Assembly: GCF_004099695.1 (NCBI RefSeq)
Contig: NZ_SCHL01000010.1
Coordinates: 62,001-126,000, forward strand
From: Methanosarcina sp. MSH10X1
GTDB taxonomy: Archaea; Halobacteriota; Methanosarcinia; Methanosarcinales; Methanosarcinaceae
Direction: 5' to 3'
Length of the DNA stretch: 64,000 bases
The notes beneath the pieces were generated by a model, which worked only from the letters and a program-made list of their open reading frames with translations, did no database searches and was not told the origin of the DNA. Numbering within the stretch: the first letter of the stretch is position 1; each line of letters begins with the position of its first letter. A program made the translations under genes and the position numbers. Below are positions 27,612 through 36,775 of the stretch, piece by piece.

Positions 27612-30600
27612 TCAAATAATTCCGAGTTTTCGCACGTTTTCTTCCATAGGTTCGGGAGAAAACAGGTTCCTTTCAAGCCTTTCACAAAACTCCTCAAGTA
27701 TGGATAAAGGGATATCAAGATCCGGAGGGGGAGGAGTAAGAGTCTCAAGTTCAGGTTCTTCTGCTCTGCCTTGCCTCAGTCCGGGCAGGAGCAGGATAGA
27801 AAACAGAAACAGGATAAATATTACGTACTCTGTGCCGTAAACCGGCCAGGAGATATAACCTGTGAGCGAAAAAACGTAATTTACATACGAGGCTGGCCAG
27901 GCGATAACTGGAAGGGATAAGGCTGCCGGATGTGACAGCAGAAGGCTGAATATAAATAGAACGATGAGCCCGAAACTCGTCTTTTTAAGCAGGCTGTTTT
28001 TCCTCGAATTCAGCCACCATTCCCACCAGGGAGGTCTCAGAGGGCCGGTACGAATATTTTTAAGGAGCAGGGCTGCAGGCCTTTTTACTCTGTCCGGGGT
28101 TTCCGGTTTAAGGCATTCCTCAAGCCTTTCGGCAGCTTTCTGGAAATAACGGGCCCGGCAGTAAAAAAGACCCTGAAAATAAAGGGCATAAGCTTTCAGC
28201 TCATTATCCTGGGGTTTCTGCCAGATAGCTGCTTTTTCAAGCTTTCCCGCGGCTGCAAGGAGCATGTGCCTGAAATGTGTGCTATTTTCTTCAAGAGAGG
28301 CTTCCGCATACATATACCTTGCGTAAGCTTCCCAGAGCAGAAATCTCCGGTCTTCGGTATTCAGAGAAAGAGCACGCCTGAAAGACTCAAGCGCTTCCTC
28401 GCATGCCTGTTCCTCAAGTTCCACTCTCCCTTTCAGGTTTCTTGAGAATGCATTCTCAGGAGCTTCCGAAATCGAGGCTTCAAGTTCTTTTAGTGCGCCC
28501 CTGCAGTTTCCCACCCTGAAGTAAAGCTCTGCAAGCCCGTTCCTGGAGTGGAAATCTTTCGGGTTTGCGCTGATTGCTTTCCTGTATGCTTCGAGAGCCC
28601 TTTCAAAATCTTCCAGCCTGAAGCAGGCAAAGCCCAGCAGGCAGGCAGGCAAATCCGAGTTTACATCATCTGCTGCCAGCTTTTCTAAAACTGCAACCGC
28701 TTTCTCAAACTCCTGCAGCCTTATGAGAGCAAAGGCTTTCATAACGGAAGCCCTGGTATTTTGAGGATCAAGGGTCAGGATTTTATCAAATGCTTTCAGG
28801 GCTTTTTCCCATTCTCCGCAGTGTGCAAAAACAAGACCTTCTTCTGAACATCCAACTCTTTTGTCTTCGGAAAACTTTCTTGCGCTCTCAAAAGCATCTA
28901 AAGCATCCTTATATCTGCCAAGAGCATCCAGAGCAAGCCCTTTAGCACTCATGAGAATTCCCAGCCTGGATTTTTTTCCAGCAGGATTGAATATTCCAGG
29001 TTCTTTACCCTCCTCATTTTTCATGGGCACCTTTGCTTCTTCTGTTGCATAAAAAGTTCTTTCTGCTTCCTCCAGAATTTCCAGAGCTTCCTCATATCTT
29101 TTCAAGCAAATGAGAGTAATTCCTTTCCACATCAACGGAGAATAACTTTCGAGATCCTTTTTCGTGGCATTGCTAAAAGCTTTGAAAGCCTCATTATATT
29201 CTCCAAGCTCGGCAAAAGCAAAACCCCGGTATTTCCAGTTCTCCCCGTTTTCTCCCTCCGGAAGTTCTCCTGACAATTCCAGGTATTTTTTAAAAGCTGT
29301 CTGGAGCTGGGTTTCGAGAATCTCTTTGAAGTCCTTTTCCTGATGTTTGAGCCGGGAAAGGGCAACTCCCCGGTTATAGCGGGCAGGCAGGCTTTCATAG
29401 TCAAGCTCCAGGAGCGTTTCATAGGCTTGCAAAGCCTCCCTGTATTTTCCAAGCTTGCAAAGCGCGTTTCCTTTTCCGTTCCATGCAAAAAGATTTTCGG
29501 GGTCAAGCCTGAGAGCTTTCTCGAAATTCGTGAGAGCTCTGGAATATTCTTCAAGCTTATAATATACTTCTCCAAGCCCGCTAAGAATGCCGCTATTTTC
29601 AGCCCCTGACAAAAGGGCTTTTTCATAAGCCTGCAGAGCTCCGTGAAGTCTGTCCAGAGCTAGGAAACAGCCGCCTGTTCCTCCCCATCCCTCCGGACTC
29701 GAAGGGTCGGCTTCAAGGGTCTTCCTGAAAGCGTTAAGGGATTCCTGATATCTTCCAAGAGCCAGCAGGGCTTTTCCTTTGCCAATTTCCGCTTCCAGTA
29801 GGGAGCTGTCCAGCTCAAGTGCACCTTCAAATGCCTCAAGTGCTTCCCTGCACCTGCCAAGTCTTCCGAGAAGCCTGCCTTTTTCGAGCCTGTTTTTTGC
29901 GTTACCGGGCTCAATAATAAGGCTTTTTTCGAAGGCTGAAAGAGCCTCTTCCTTTCTTCCCATGCCGCTGAGAATTCTGCCCTGGGTTTCCCAGGCAGCA
30001 GCAGATGCAGGTTGGAGTTCCAGAGACTTTTCACAGGCTCTCAAAGCTTCTCTCCTTCTGCCCAGGGCAAGGTATGCTTTTGCTTCACCTTCCCATGCTC
30101 CCGAATGCGAAGGTTCCAGCATCAGGGTTTTCCCATAAGCCTCAAGTGACTCCTCATTTCTCCCAAGTGCTGAGAGGGCTGTTCCTCTGTAATACCATGC
30201 TTTCAGATTTTCGGGATTAAGCTCGACGGCTCTTGTAAAAGCCTCCAGGGCTTCTTCGTTTCGTGAGAGTTGTTTTAAAGCAAGCCCGCTGTAGTACAGC
30301 GCACCTGCATGCTGCTTATCTCTTGCAAGCACGCATTCAAAAGCATCAAGTGCCTGCTCAGGCAGGTTAAGGTATCCGAAGGTTAGTCCTTTGAGGTAAC
30401 GGGCAGGCACATTATCCGGATCAAAATTAAGAGCCCGGTCAAAAGCCTGCAGAGCTTCCTCCGGTCGGTCCAGGTAGCGAAGTATATTTCCCCTGTATTG
30501 CCAGGCAATACTATCGTCAGGGCTCACCTCAAGTACGGCATCGAAAGCTTCAAGCGCCCTTTCAAAATTTTTCTCTGACCCGATCTGGTTTTTCAGGTTC

Positions 30601-30650
30601 AAAAGAGCAAGGGCTTTACTGTACCAGGCTCTGGCATAAAGAGAATTCAT
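27612..30650 (-). CDS. large TPR-repeat membrane protein
   Basis: A 1012-residue protein made almost wholly of tetratricopeptide repeats (about 20 units of 34 residues) with the pattern AWxxKGxxLxxLGRxxEALxAFxxALELDP, e.g. AWYYRGTALSALGRNEESLEAYGKTL. Near the C-terminus, after about residue 870, it has two membrane segments (SFGLIVLFIFSLLLSH and YVIFILFLFSILLLPGL) and then a proline/acidic tail. It has no signal peptide, so the repeats probably face the cytoplasm. A binding scaffold for an unknown complex is the usual role. The start at 30650 fits the flow of repeats, with no obvious upstream extension. It is the largest protein in the window. Confidence 0.92.
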   Translation of the reverse strand: MNSLYARAWYSKALALLNLKNQIGSEKNFERALEAFDAVLEVSPDDSIAWQYRGNILRYLDRPEEALQAFDRALNFDPDNVPARYLKGLTFGYLNLPEQALDAFECVLARDKQHAGALYYSGLALKQLSRNEEALEAFTRAVELNPENLKAWYYRGTALSALGRNEESLEAYGKTLMLEPSHSGAWEGEAKAYLALGRRREALRACEKSLELQPASAAAWETQGRILSGMGRKEEALSAFEKSLIIEPGNAKNRLEKGRLLGRLGRCREALEAFEGALELDSSLLEAEIGKGKALLALGRYQESLNAFRKTLEADPSSPEGWGGTGGCFLALDRLHGALQAYEKALLSGAENSGILSGLGEVYYKLEEYSRALTNFEKALRLDPENLFAWNGKGNALCKLGKYREALQAYETLLELDYESLPARYNRGVALSRLKHQEKDFKEILETQLQTAFKKYLELSGELPEGENGENWKYRGFAFAELGEYNEAFKAFSNATKKDLESYSPLMWKGITLICLKRYEEALEILEEAERTFYATEEAKVPMKNEEGKEPGIFNPAGKKSRLGILMSAKGLALDALGRYKDALDAFESARKFSEDKRVGCSEEGLVFAHCGEWEKALKAFDKILTLDPQNTRASVMKAFALIRLQEFEKAVAVLEKLAADDVNSDLPACLLGFACFRLEDFERALEAYRKAISANPKDFHSRNGLAELYFRVGNCRGALKELEASISEAPENAFSRNLKGRVELEEQACEEALESFRRALSLNTEDRRFLLWEAYARYMYAEASLEENSTHFRHMLLAAAGKLEKAAIWQKPQDNELKAYALYFQGLFYCRARYFQKAAERLEECLKPETPDRVKRPAALLLKNIRTGPLRPPWWEWWLNSRKNSLLKKTSFGLIVLFIFSLLLSHPAALSLPVIAWPASYVNYVFSLTGYISWPVYGTEYVIFILFLFSILLLPGLRQGRAEEPELETLTPPPPDLDIPLSILEEFCERLERNLFSPEPMEENVRKLGII

Positions 30651-30911
30651 ATGCCCTCGGAATCTTTGAGTAAAATTTGGTTAATAAAATTCATTTAATT
30701 ATATATGATGCCTATTATAAATACGGGCACAGAAGATAGTTACTGATTTAAATCTCCCTCATTTCCCAGTTCACCTAAACTCAAACCTGGACAATTTATA
30801 ATGAAAACACTCATAGGGAAAACAGGAAAAAAATATAATTTGAGAATAGGTAGAAGGCTGGAGTAAGAAAATAAATAGAGAAAGATACAATTAATACTGC
30901 TCCCAATTTCG
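30651..30911. other. intergenic, AT-rich
   Basis: The TATA-like tataatt on the minus strand near 30700 would suit a promoter for the TPR gene. No gene is seen. Confidence 0.4.
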
Positions 30912-31076
30912 TCAATTCTTTTTTTGCGGCGGCAGCCTTATAATTAACCTGACGTTTTTCAGGGTCACATTCCGCATGATAAGGGGCTTTTGCTTTATTC
31001 CTTCGATTTCCAGGTTTTGTATGCTTCCTTCCTTTATTTTGATAGTTATTATTCTCTCGTTTTCTTCGTGCGGCAT
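30912..31076 (-). CDS. 54-residue small protein, unannotated, unknown
   Basis: A 54-codon frame with an ATG at 31076 and a ggag ribosome site 7 bases before it; the stop is at 30912. The sequence MPHEENERIITIKIKEG then IQNLEIEGI and LIMRNVTLKNVRLIIRLPP looks like alternating beta-strands, with a basic PPQKKN tail. It reads much more protein-like than the lysine/arginine/asparagine-rich frame overlapping it on the same strand. I do not recognise it. It lies between the eS31 operon and the TPR gene on the same strand. Confidence 0.55.
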   Translation of the reverse strand: MPHEENERIITIKIKEGSIQNLEIEGIKQKPLIMRNVTLKNVRLIIRLPPQKKN

Positions 31077-31449
31077 GTTTTTCTCCTTTTCTTGCCAGAA
31101 AATGTTTCCTTAGCTTTTCCAATTATCTATATTCTCGCCTGAGCTTGTGGAGAAAGTAACGTAACTTGCCATAAATATAATATTCTGGAAATAAACGGTT
31201 TTCTATTCGCTGGCCCGATTTTGAAAACTAAACTATTGTCTTTCCGGTTTTTCTCAATCGCTATACTTAAAATGTTCATGAGACCTTGGAGTGAGAAACA
31301 TAATGAAAAAAAGGCAATGTACCGCATGGATGCAGCTACTGGCATAACTCGGGCTGTTCTCCTGAGCCAGGAGTCGGGTGAGTGAAATGAACCACAGGAA
31401 ATTTCCTGCGGTTCGGGTTGAAAAGAGTCAGATTAATTCATTAAGCAGG
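31077..31449. other. intergenic between the eS31 gene and the small gene
   Basis: No gene supported. Short frames on the minus strand lack ribosome sites and have unlikely composition. Confidence 0.5.
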
Positions 31450-31599
31450 TTACTTCTTGAATTCGGTGTAGCCGCACTTCCCGCAGGCGAGGCGGTTTTT
31501 ATGATCGGCGAGGAATGTACCTGGTCCGCATCTGGGGCAGAACTGTTTGAGTCTGGTTACGGAGTCGCCCTGGACTTTATAATAATCTTTTACTGTCAT
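31450..31599 (-). CDS. rps27ae: 30S ribosomal protein eS31 (S27ae)
   Basis: A 49-residue zinc-ribbon ribosomal protein. It reads [13 protein letters not shown], then a [24 protein letters not shown] ribbon whose two CxxC pairs bind zinc, and ends in TEFKK. It lies 15 bases behind eS24 and is the last gene of the operon. In eukaryotes this protein is fused to ubiquitin, but in archaea it stands alone as here. Length is normal for archaea. Confidence 0.95.
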   Translation of the reverse strand: MTVKDYYKVQGDSVTRLKQFCPRCGPGTFLADHKNRLACGKCGYTEFKK

Positions 31600-31614
31600 C
31601 TATATACACCTCGC

Positions 31615-31920
31615 TTAAGCCTCTTCTCCCTCAGTTTCCGTACCTGGGATAGCGTTTCTCTTCAGAACGTAATTCAGTTCTACCTGTTTCATGCGGTCGG
31701 CGTCTTCATAAAGCTTGGCATAGCCCTTGCCTTCCTGCATACCGTATTCGGTTTTGACTCTCTGGATTACCAGCAGTTCAAGAGGGGCGTTCAGCATTGC
31801 AGCGAGTTTATTCTTAATGTCACTTCTGGAAGGAGTCGAACCTTCATATTTCACAATGAAATCCAGTTCCCTTCGGTTTAAAAGTGCATTTTTCTTATCT
31901 TTAAGTATTCTTATGTCCAT
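31615..31920 (-). CDS. rps24e: 30S ribosomal protein eS24
   Basis: A 101-residue ribosomal protein with the family start [45 protein letters not shown] and the [23 protein letters not shown] segment. An acidic ETEGEEA tail ends it. Its ATG lies 20 bases inside the end of the preceding dephospho-CoA kinase gene, so it is translationally coupled. Confidence 0.96.
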   Translation of the reverse strand: MDIRILKDKKNALLNRRELDFIVKYEGSTPSRSDIKNKLAAMLNAPLELLVIQRVKTEYGMQEGKGYAKLYEDADRMKQVELNYVLKRNAIPGTETEGEEA

Positions 31921-32488
31921 CTAAAATTCTCCGTATTTTATCCAATTCGTAATTCTGATTTTTGCTGATGAGTTTCTCAAAGAGAGCTCTTATCTCCCCT
32001 TTTTTCTCCTCAGTAACCTTTACAAAGACCACACCTTCATCGGGCTGTCCGTACAGGACCACAGCACCCAGAGGAGCCAGAAGGATTACAGGAAGGGTTG
32101 CCAGGTCCTCTTCCCCCCTTACAAAGATCCTTAGAGGTTTTTCGGAAGCAAAGGCTTCACAAAGGGTTTTAATCAACTCATCGGTAATAATTCCCGCGGG
32201 GTTGTCCACAGACACTTCGTTGTAAACCTTGTCCATGTTCCGGGCCGACATATCACTGGAGACAGGCTTCCTTTTTGTGCGGTTGTCCACAATACAGATA
32301 TCCGGAATAATCCCGGCCTCAAGCAGGTGGAATGTAGTAACATCCCCTACGGATATAAGTTTTGTGGGGCTTCCAAGCTCTCCTGCAAGTTTCTCTATTG
32401 TATCCCTGCCTTTACCCCTGTAAAGCGTGCCCAGAGGTTTCTTCATAAGTGGACGGAGTTCTCTCGGAAGCTCAATATGAACACTCAA
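31901..32488 (-). CDS. GTP-dependent dephospho-CoA kinase (DUF359)
   Basis: The 195-residue enzyme makes the last step of CoA synthesis in archaea using GTP, and is unrelated to bacterial CoaE. The DUF359 features are visible: [63 protein letters not shown], and [32 protein letters not shown]. It begins with TTG at 32488, just one base after the spt4 stop, with a ggtg site inside spt4. Genes for ribosomal and polymerase subunits flank it, a common archaeal arrangement. Confidence 0.93.
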   Translation of the reverse strand: MSVHIELPRELRPLMKKPLGTLYRGKGRDTIEKLAGELGSPTKLISVGDVTTFHLLEAGIIPDICIVDNRTKRKPVSSDMSARNMDKVYNEVSVDNPAGIITDELIKTLCEAFASEKPLRIFVRGEEDLATLPVILLAPLGAVVLYGQPDEGVVFVKVTEEKKGEIRALFEKLISKNQNYELDKIRRILDGHKNT

Positions 32489-32489
32489 A

Positions 32490-32675
32490 TCAGCGCACCT
32501 TCAGAGCAAATTTATCCGGAATGTCAACCCCAAGTTTCTTTGCTATTTCCGAGCGTTCAGCGTCCAGGATAATTACAAGCCCACTCCATTCCTCTGCCAG
32601 ATCCGAAGTCCCGCAGATTACGCAGGTTTGCCCTTCCAGGACTCTCATGCAGTGTCTACACACTTTTTCTGCCAT
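32490..32675 (-). CDS. spt4: transcription elongation factor Spt4 (RNA polymerase subunit E'')
   Basis: A 61-residue zinc protein that pairs with Spt5 to aid elongation. It has CRHCMRVLEGQTCVICG (two CxxC pairs near residues 6 and 18), DLAEEWSGLVIILDAERSEIAKKLGVDIPDKFALKVR, the full archaeal Spt4 pattern. A gggagaggat ribosome site precedes the ATG. It lies between rpo7 and the dephospho-CoA kinase gene. Confidence 0.95.
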   Translation of the reverse strand: MAEKVCRHCMRVLEGQTCVICGTSDLAEEWSGLVIILDAERSEIAKKLGVDIPDKFALKVR

Positions 32676-32692
32676 ACAAATCCTCTCCCTTT

Positions 32693-33277
32693 TCAGGCAG
32701 TTCCTTCAGGAGTAGCTTCATGGGGCTGCTTCTTTTTACGGGCTTCTTCGAGCCATTGAAGTTTTCCAAGAGCAGTTTGACGCATTGTAAGCCCGATCTT
32801 GCTTTCTTTTGGCTCTCTCTCGTTAATACTTACCGCAACAACTCTGGCTCTTACGTGGTCACCTTCGGAAATGGCTTTGCCTCCGTTCTTTGCCACGAGT
32901 CTTGCGTTCTTAGCGTCGTATGAAATAAAATCATCCGTAATCTGGCTGACGTGAAGCAGTCCATCCATTGGTCCCATTCCTATGAAAACTCCGAAACCGA
33001 CTGCCTCAACAACTTCACCCTCAATAATTTCCTGGAGCTCAGGCACAAACATTATTGCTTCGAATGTCACATCATAATATACTGCCCCGTCTCCTACGAG
33101 GATGTGCCCTTCCCCTATCTCGACGATCTTGCAAACCGCAACGAGAGACCCAAGCTTTTTGTCAACCTGCCCCTCGAGTTTTTCTCTTAACGCGTTTTTT
33201 ACAGTAGGCATTACCTCTGCTCCCAAAAAGGTAGGAGGGATGCGAACCGTATCAACGAGTTTCATCATTTTATACAT
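32693..33277 (-). CDS. rpo7: DNA-directed RNA polymerase subunit Rpo7 (E')
   Basis: A 194-residue stalk subunit. It starts MMKLVDTVRIPPTFLG and has the tip domain (VGDGAVYYDVTFEAIMFVP), then the S1/OB fold with VVEAVGFGVFIGMGPMDGLLHVSQ and SEGDHVRARVVAVSI. This is the usual archaeal length. Start at 33277 has a gggtgatt ribosome site; the next Met codons at positions 4-5 are alternatives. Together with Rpo4 it would bind the emerging transcript. Confidence 0.96.
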   Translation of the reverse strand: MYKMMKLVDTVRIPPTFLGAEVMPTVKNALREKLEGQVDKKLGSLVAVCKIVEIGEGHILVGDGAVYYDVTFEAIMFVPELQEIIEGEVVEAVGFGVFIGMGPMDGLLHVSQITDDFISYDAKNARLVAKNGGKAISEGDHVRARVVAVSINEREPKESKIGLTMRQTALGKLQWLEEARKKKQPHEATPEGTA

Positions 33278-33336
33278 CTGCTAATCACCCGTAAATACAA
33301 TCAATTCAATGCTGCCCGGTAAAATAATATAGTCTT

Positions 33337-33705
33337 TCAGACAAAATCCAGTTTGTTTTTCTGGCGCAGGGAGATGGTCTGGATCCCTTCTTCGGCAAGC
33401 CTGCGCTTCAACCCGATGTCATTTGTCAGAACAGCTGCTCCCATTTCTTTTGCCAGCCTGAGAATTACATCATCCGCAGGTCCTGTAGCAGCAGTTATAC
33501 GCTCGCACCTGTCCATCATGGACCTGGCAACCTTTGCAGCTGTTCTGTTCGAACCTTTTTCCCGTTTTATGAGTTTTTCTATCTCGAATACTACAGCCTC
33601 AGGCACAAAAAATTCGTCAAGCCCCAGTCTTTTCAGTTCTTCGAAAATATCGACTCCGAACTGGACCGGGATCATGAACCCGTTAGTATCGATTATAACT
33701 TTCAA
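33337..33705 (-). CDS. PIN-domain nuclease (FCF1/rRNA-processing type)
   Basis: A 122-residue PIN domain. The acidic residues are present: [15 protein letters not shown] (Asp5), the [10 protein letters not shown] segment, and [34 protein letters not shown] near the end. Its position between aIF2-gamma and Rpo7 is conserved in archaea and fits a role in rRNA maturation or RNA decay, not a toxin-antitoxin pair; no antitoxin gene is adjacent. It overlaps the aIF2-gamma gene by 4 bases (ATGA). Confidence 0.9.
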   Translation of the reverse strand: MKVIIDTNGFMIPVQFGVDIFEELKRLGLDEFFVPEAVVFEIEKLIKREKGSNRTAAKVARSMMDRCERITAATGPADDVILRLAKEMGAAVLTNDIGLKRRLAEEGIQTISLRQKNKLDFV

Positions 33706-34928
33706 CTCTTAATTACCCCTACTCCAATTAGCCTCCAGCGGGAGTCAATTCTCCTGCTGATTGCAACCCTTGACCCGATGGCTGCGCTTATCGGGCGCTT
33801 GAGGGCTACCTGTGCTTCGTTTTTCCGGGCACTTGTAACCACTCCTACTGTAGTTGCAGTTCCTATGTTGAGCATAAGGGGTTCACTGGTCTTGATCTCG
33901 TTGATTTTTTCTTCCCTCGTAACTCCCACTACCCTCTCAAGCAGGTGTAATTCCATGACGAACTGGTGCCTGGTGTCAGGAAGGGTACCTGGTGTACCTG
34001 CGATCTGTCCTGTTAAAGAGTCGCCCTTTGTAAGGGTAGGGTCAAGATGAGTTCCGACAGCCAGAAGGCCTCCGGGAGTTGCTTCTTCTACCATTGTCGG
34101 GCCTGCAAAGATTGACGAAACCGTTGTCAGAATCGGGACCCATCTTGTAGCACCTTCTGTGGTAACCTTAATTCCGGGCCTTATTTCCAGCTCGTCTCCG
34201 GGGTGAAGAACGCCTTCAGTGAGAGTGCCCCCGATAACTCCTCCGCGGATCTCGTCGATTGAAGCCCCTGGCTTGTTAATATCAAAAGAACGCGCAATCA
34301 GCATGCTGGCAGGCCTGTCAACTTTATGGACCGGGGCAGGAATTTCGGTTTCCAGAGCATCGATAAGAATATCGATATTAATATTCTGCTGCGCCGAAAT
34401 CGGGATTACAGGTGCATTTTCTGCGACCGTGCCCTTTACAAATTCTTTTATCTGGTGATAGTTCTCGATAATGCGCTCTCTGGATACAAGGTCGATCTTA
34501 TTCTGTACTATTACAATATTCTTGATCCCTATTATATCCAGGGCCATAAGGTGTTCTTTTGTCTGGGGCTGCGGGCAGTCTTCGTTTGCGGCAATTACCA
34601 GCACTGCCCCGTCCATAATTGCGGCGCCTGAAAGCATGGTAGCCATCAGGGTTTCGTGCCCCGGGGCGTCTACAAAGGACACAGTCCTGTGCTCTTCAGT
34701 CTTTTCCCCACAGGTGGGGCAGGTTTTTTCCACAGTGTAACATTGGGGGGAAGGGCATTTTGGGCATTTCATGAATGGGGAGTCTGCATACCCCAGTCTG
34801 ATAGAAATCCCTCTTTTTACTTCCTCACTATGTGTATCTGTCCAGACGCCTGATAGGGCTCTAACAAGTGTAGTTTTTCCATGGTCGACATGTCCTACCA
34901 TGCCGATATTAACACAAGGCTGACTCAA
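33702..34928 (-). CDS. translation initiation factor aIF2 gamma subunit
   Basis: A 408-residue GTPase that binds initiator tRNA. The GTP-binding motifs are complete: [36 protein letters not shown], and [10 protein letters not shown] zinc knuckle, [19 protein letters not shown], lies in the first domain. I start at a TTG at 34928 with a ggagg site 10 bases before it; this gives the normal N-terminus [12 protein letters not shown] longer frame to 35099 exists but would add 57 hydrophobic/basic residues and is rejected. It heads the operon with PIN, Rpo7, Spt4, kinase and ribosomal proteins. Confidence 0.95.
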   Translation of the reverse strand: MSQPCVNIGMVGHVDHGKTTLVRALSGVWTDTHSEEVKRGISIRLGYADSPFMKCPKCPSPQCYTVEKTCPTCGEKTEEHRTVSFVDAPGHETLMATMLSGAAIMDGAVLVIAANEDCPQPQTKEHLMALDIIGIKNIVIVQNKIDLVSRERIIENYHQIKEFVKGTVAENAPVIPISAQQNINIDILIDALETEIPAPVHKVDRPASMLIARSFDINKPGASIDEIRGGVIGGTLTEGVLHPGDELEIRPGIKVTTEGATRWVPILTTVSSIFAGPTMVEEATPGGLLAVGTHLDPTLTKGDSLTGQIAGTPGTLPDTRHQFVMELHLLERVVGVTREEKINEIKTSEPLMLNIGTATTVGVVTSARKNEAQVALKRPISAAIGSRVAISRRIDSRWRLIGVGVIKS

Positions 34929-35273
34929 GTTGTAGTTTCCTCCAGTAAAGTGAAGTGATCCGATATAAAACAGGTCTTTATCCGAAACCTGTACCATAAT
35001 AATTTGAATTACTTTTTCAAGTGAGTCCGAAGCTTCCAACCCTGAACTCACCTGACCTATAATTTTAAATATAAGTTTCAATTTAAAGCGGAATTTCAAG
35101 CCGGAATCTTTCCCCGGCCCAATCCGTATCCCGAATCTCCGAAAGGATACCCACGAAGGGCTGTCACTAAATTTTCTCTCGCAGTTTAAAGCTTGCAGAT
35201 TCAGGCGATACTTTTAAAGTTTACGGTATCCTGCATAATTCATATCTACTAATGCCGGAAAGCCTTAATAAAT
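34929..35273. promoter_or_regulatory. aIF2-gamma operon upstream region
   Basis: On the minus strand, a TATA-like cttatatttaaa at about 35059-35073 could start the transcript some 110 bases before the operon. No gene is seen. Confidence 0.4.
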
Positions 35274-36437
35274 TTATGTGACGATTGCGTCAAGCTTCTC
35301 CAGCTCCAGGGCGCGCCTGATCTCAAAGGCCAGCCTTCTTCCTGTGCTCATCGGTCTTCTCCAGAGCGAGTTGCCGTAAGAATGGCCTACTGACATATGT
35401 ACATTGGTCCCGCCGCCTACTCTTGGGGCAACATCATATATATAGAAGTTAAGATCCTTATCCACGCAGGTCTGCAGGCAGAAAGGTCCTATTATTCCGG
35501 GTGCATAATGTTCCTGGGTAGCTTTTATATATTTTTCTCCCATTTCGAATACTTTTTCAAGCAGGGACTCCCTCAGGGTTGCTGAGTTATGACCACACAC
35601 CGTGTATTCGGGAGTTAGCTGATGTTCGGCAAGAGCCATTTGCTGCGGAGCAGGAAGCCTTACGTGCCCATCAAGGCTGGTCTCAAAGCGCCAGTCAATG
35701 CCAAGAAGTTCCAGCTTACTCATCTTCGGCTCGATTGGAGAGTAAAACATATCAAGATTGAATACAGGACCTATAATATAACGCTCTATTCTTGCGCTTT
35801 CAAGAGCTTCCGGTGTGATAACTCCCTGTTTTATGAGGGCTTCGGATTTCTCCAGGTATTCCCTGTAACTTGAGGCGGTAAAAAATCCTCTTTCGAGTTT
35901 TTTTACTGCATGCGGAAGCTTGACCATTACAAGTTCATTAATATCTTTTGGAGACTCGATTTTTTCCGGGAAAGGAAGACCTGCTTTTTCCAGAATCCAG
36001 TAATAACTCTGCTGCTCACTGCGTTCTTCACTCCTAAGCAGATTCCGGCTTCCTACAAGAGGCACTCTAAAATTCTCTTCTATCTCATCTATACTGCAGT
36101 AGGAGGTAAAAGAACGATTGGGGATGAAAAGTACATTCTCATCAACGAGTTTCTGCTGGTTTTCGGGTAGAAGGATCTCATTATACTTTTTGAAGACAAG
36201 GGTCTCGTCAACAATCCCCCTTCTTACTTTCCCGTAAGGGTCTCTCTGTGCTCTGAAGTATTCGCTGTATGTTTTCTCCCTGCCATCCTGGCAGACAGCA
36301 AGAGTCCTGAATTCCTCTTCAACTGCGCCATCACAAATGTCAAGACCTGAATGGGAAGCTATTGTTCCTACCTTTATTTTATCAGCGTGAGCATAATAGC
36401 CTTCAACGATTTCCTTAATTTCTTTCCTGTCAATCAT
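35274..36437 (-). CDS. purP: PurP-family ATP-grasp (FAICAR synthetase, IMP biosynthesis)
   Basis: A 387-residue ATP-grasp enzyme of the archaeal PurP family, which formylates AICAR with formate and ATP in purine synthesis. It begins MIDRKEIKEIVEGYYAHADKIKVGTIASHSGLDICDGA, the family start, and has RNLLRSEERSEQQSYYWILEKAGLPFPEKIESP, the GPVFNLDMFYSPI segment and the YDVAPRVGGGTNVHM end. About 25 residues longer than a typical PurP, with an insertion near residues 55-80. Genomes with two PurP paralogs exist, so a PurP-like paralog with a different task is possible. It is monocistronic. Confidence 0.85.
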   Translation of the reverse strand: MIDRKEIKEIVEGYYAHADKIKVGTIASHSGLDICDGAVEEEFRTLAVCQDGREKTYSEYFRAQRDPYGKVRRGIVDETLVFKKYNEILLPENQQKLVDENVLFIPNRSFTSYCSIDEIEENFRVPLVGSRNLLRSEERSEQQSYYWILEKAGLPFPEKIESPKDINELVMVKLPHAVKKLERGFFTASSYREYLEKSEALIKQGVITPEALESARIERYIIGPVFNLDMFYSPIEPKMSKLELLGIDWRFETSLDGHVRLPAPQQMALAEHQLTPEYTVCGHNSATLRESLLEKVFEMGEKYIKATQEHYAPGIIGPFCLQTCVDKDLNFYIYDVAPRVGGGTNVHMSVGHSYGNSLWRRPMSTGRRLAFEIRRALELEKLDAIVT

Positions 36438-36775
36438 ATCTGATGTTCCTTGGCTTTGGAAATAATTCCTCTCAATAAATGGTGATAGGTATGGCTTTTC
36501 AAACCTGCTACTCGCGTGGAGATTCTTTGAAGTGCAGGCCTGACTACTATTTGCCAGGTGTTATGAAATAGAGATTCTGATAGGTTTTCCCCATTAACGG
36601 CTTTACCTATTAAAACCCTTTCTAATATAAGTAATCATTTATATAATGAAAGACAGGTCGCAAGAGAATGGATTAGAAAAGTTCTAAAAACAGAAAAAGG
36701 TAGCCCGAAAGAGATATCTTAACTTTCTACGGTGGTTTCAGGTTCCGCTTCTTCTCCTCAGGCTTTGATGCTTTC
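36438..36775. promoter_or_regulatory. intergenic, promoter of purP
   Basis: On the minus strand the tatataaatgatt at about 36634-36646 is a likely TATA box, giving a leader of about 170 bases for purP. No gene is seen. Confidence 0.4.

Noticed and set aside
27521-27748. 75-codon minus-strand frame
   Set aside because: Overlaps the end of the TPR gene in another frame.
30811-31122. 103-codon minus-strand frame rich in Lys/Arg/Asn
   Set aside because: The overlapping 54-codon frame (30912-31076) has a ribosome site and a more protein-like sequence; both cannot easily be right.
34929-35099. 57-codon N-terminal extension of aIF2 gamma
   Set aside because: Non-conserved hydrophobic/basic residues; the TTG at 34928 has a ggagg site and gives the normal N-terminus.
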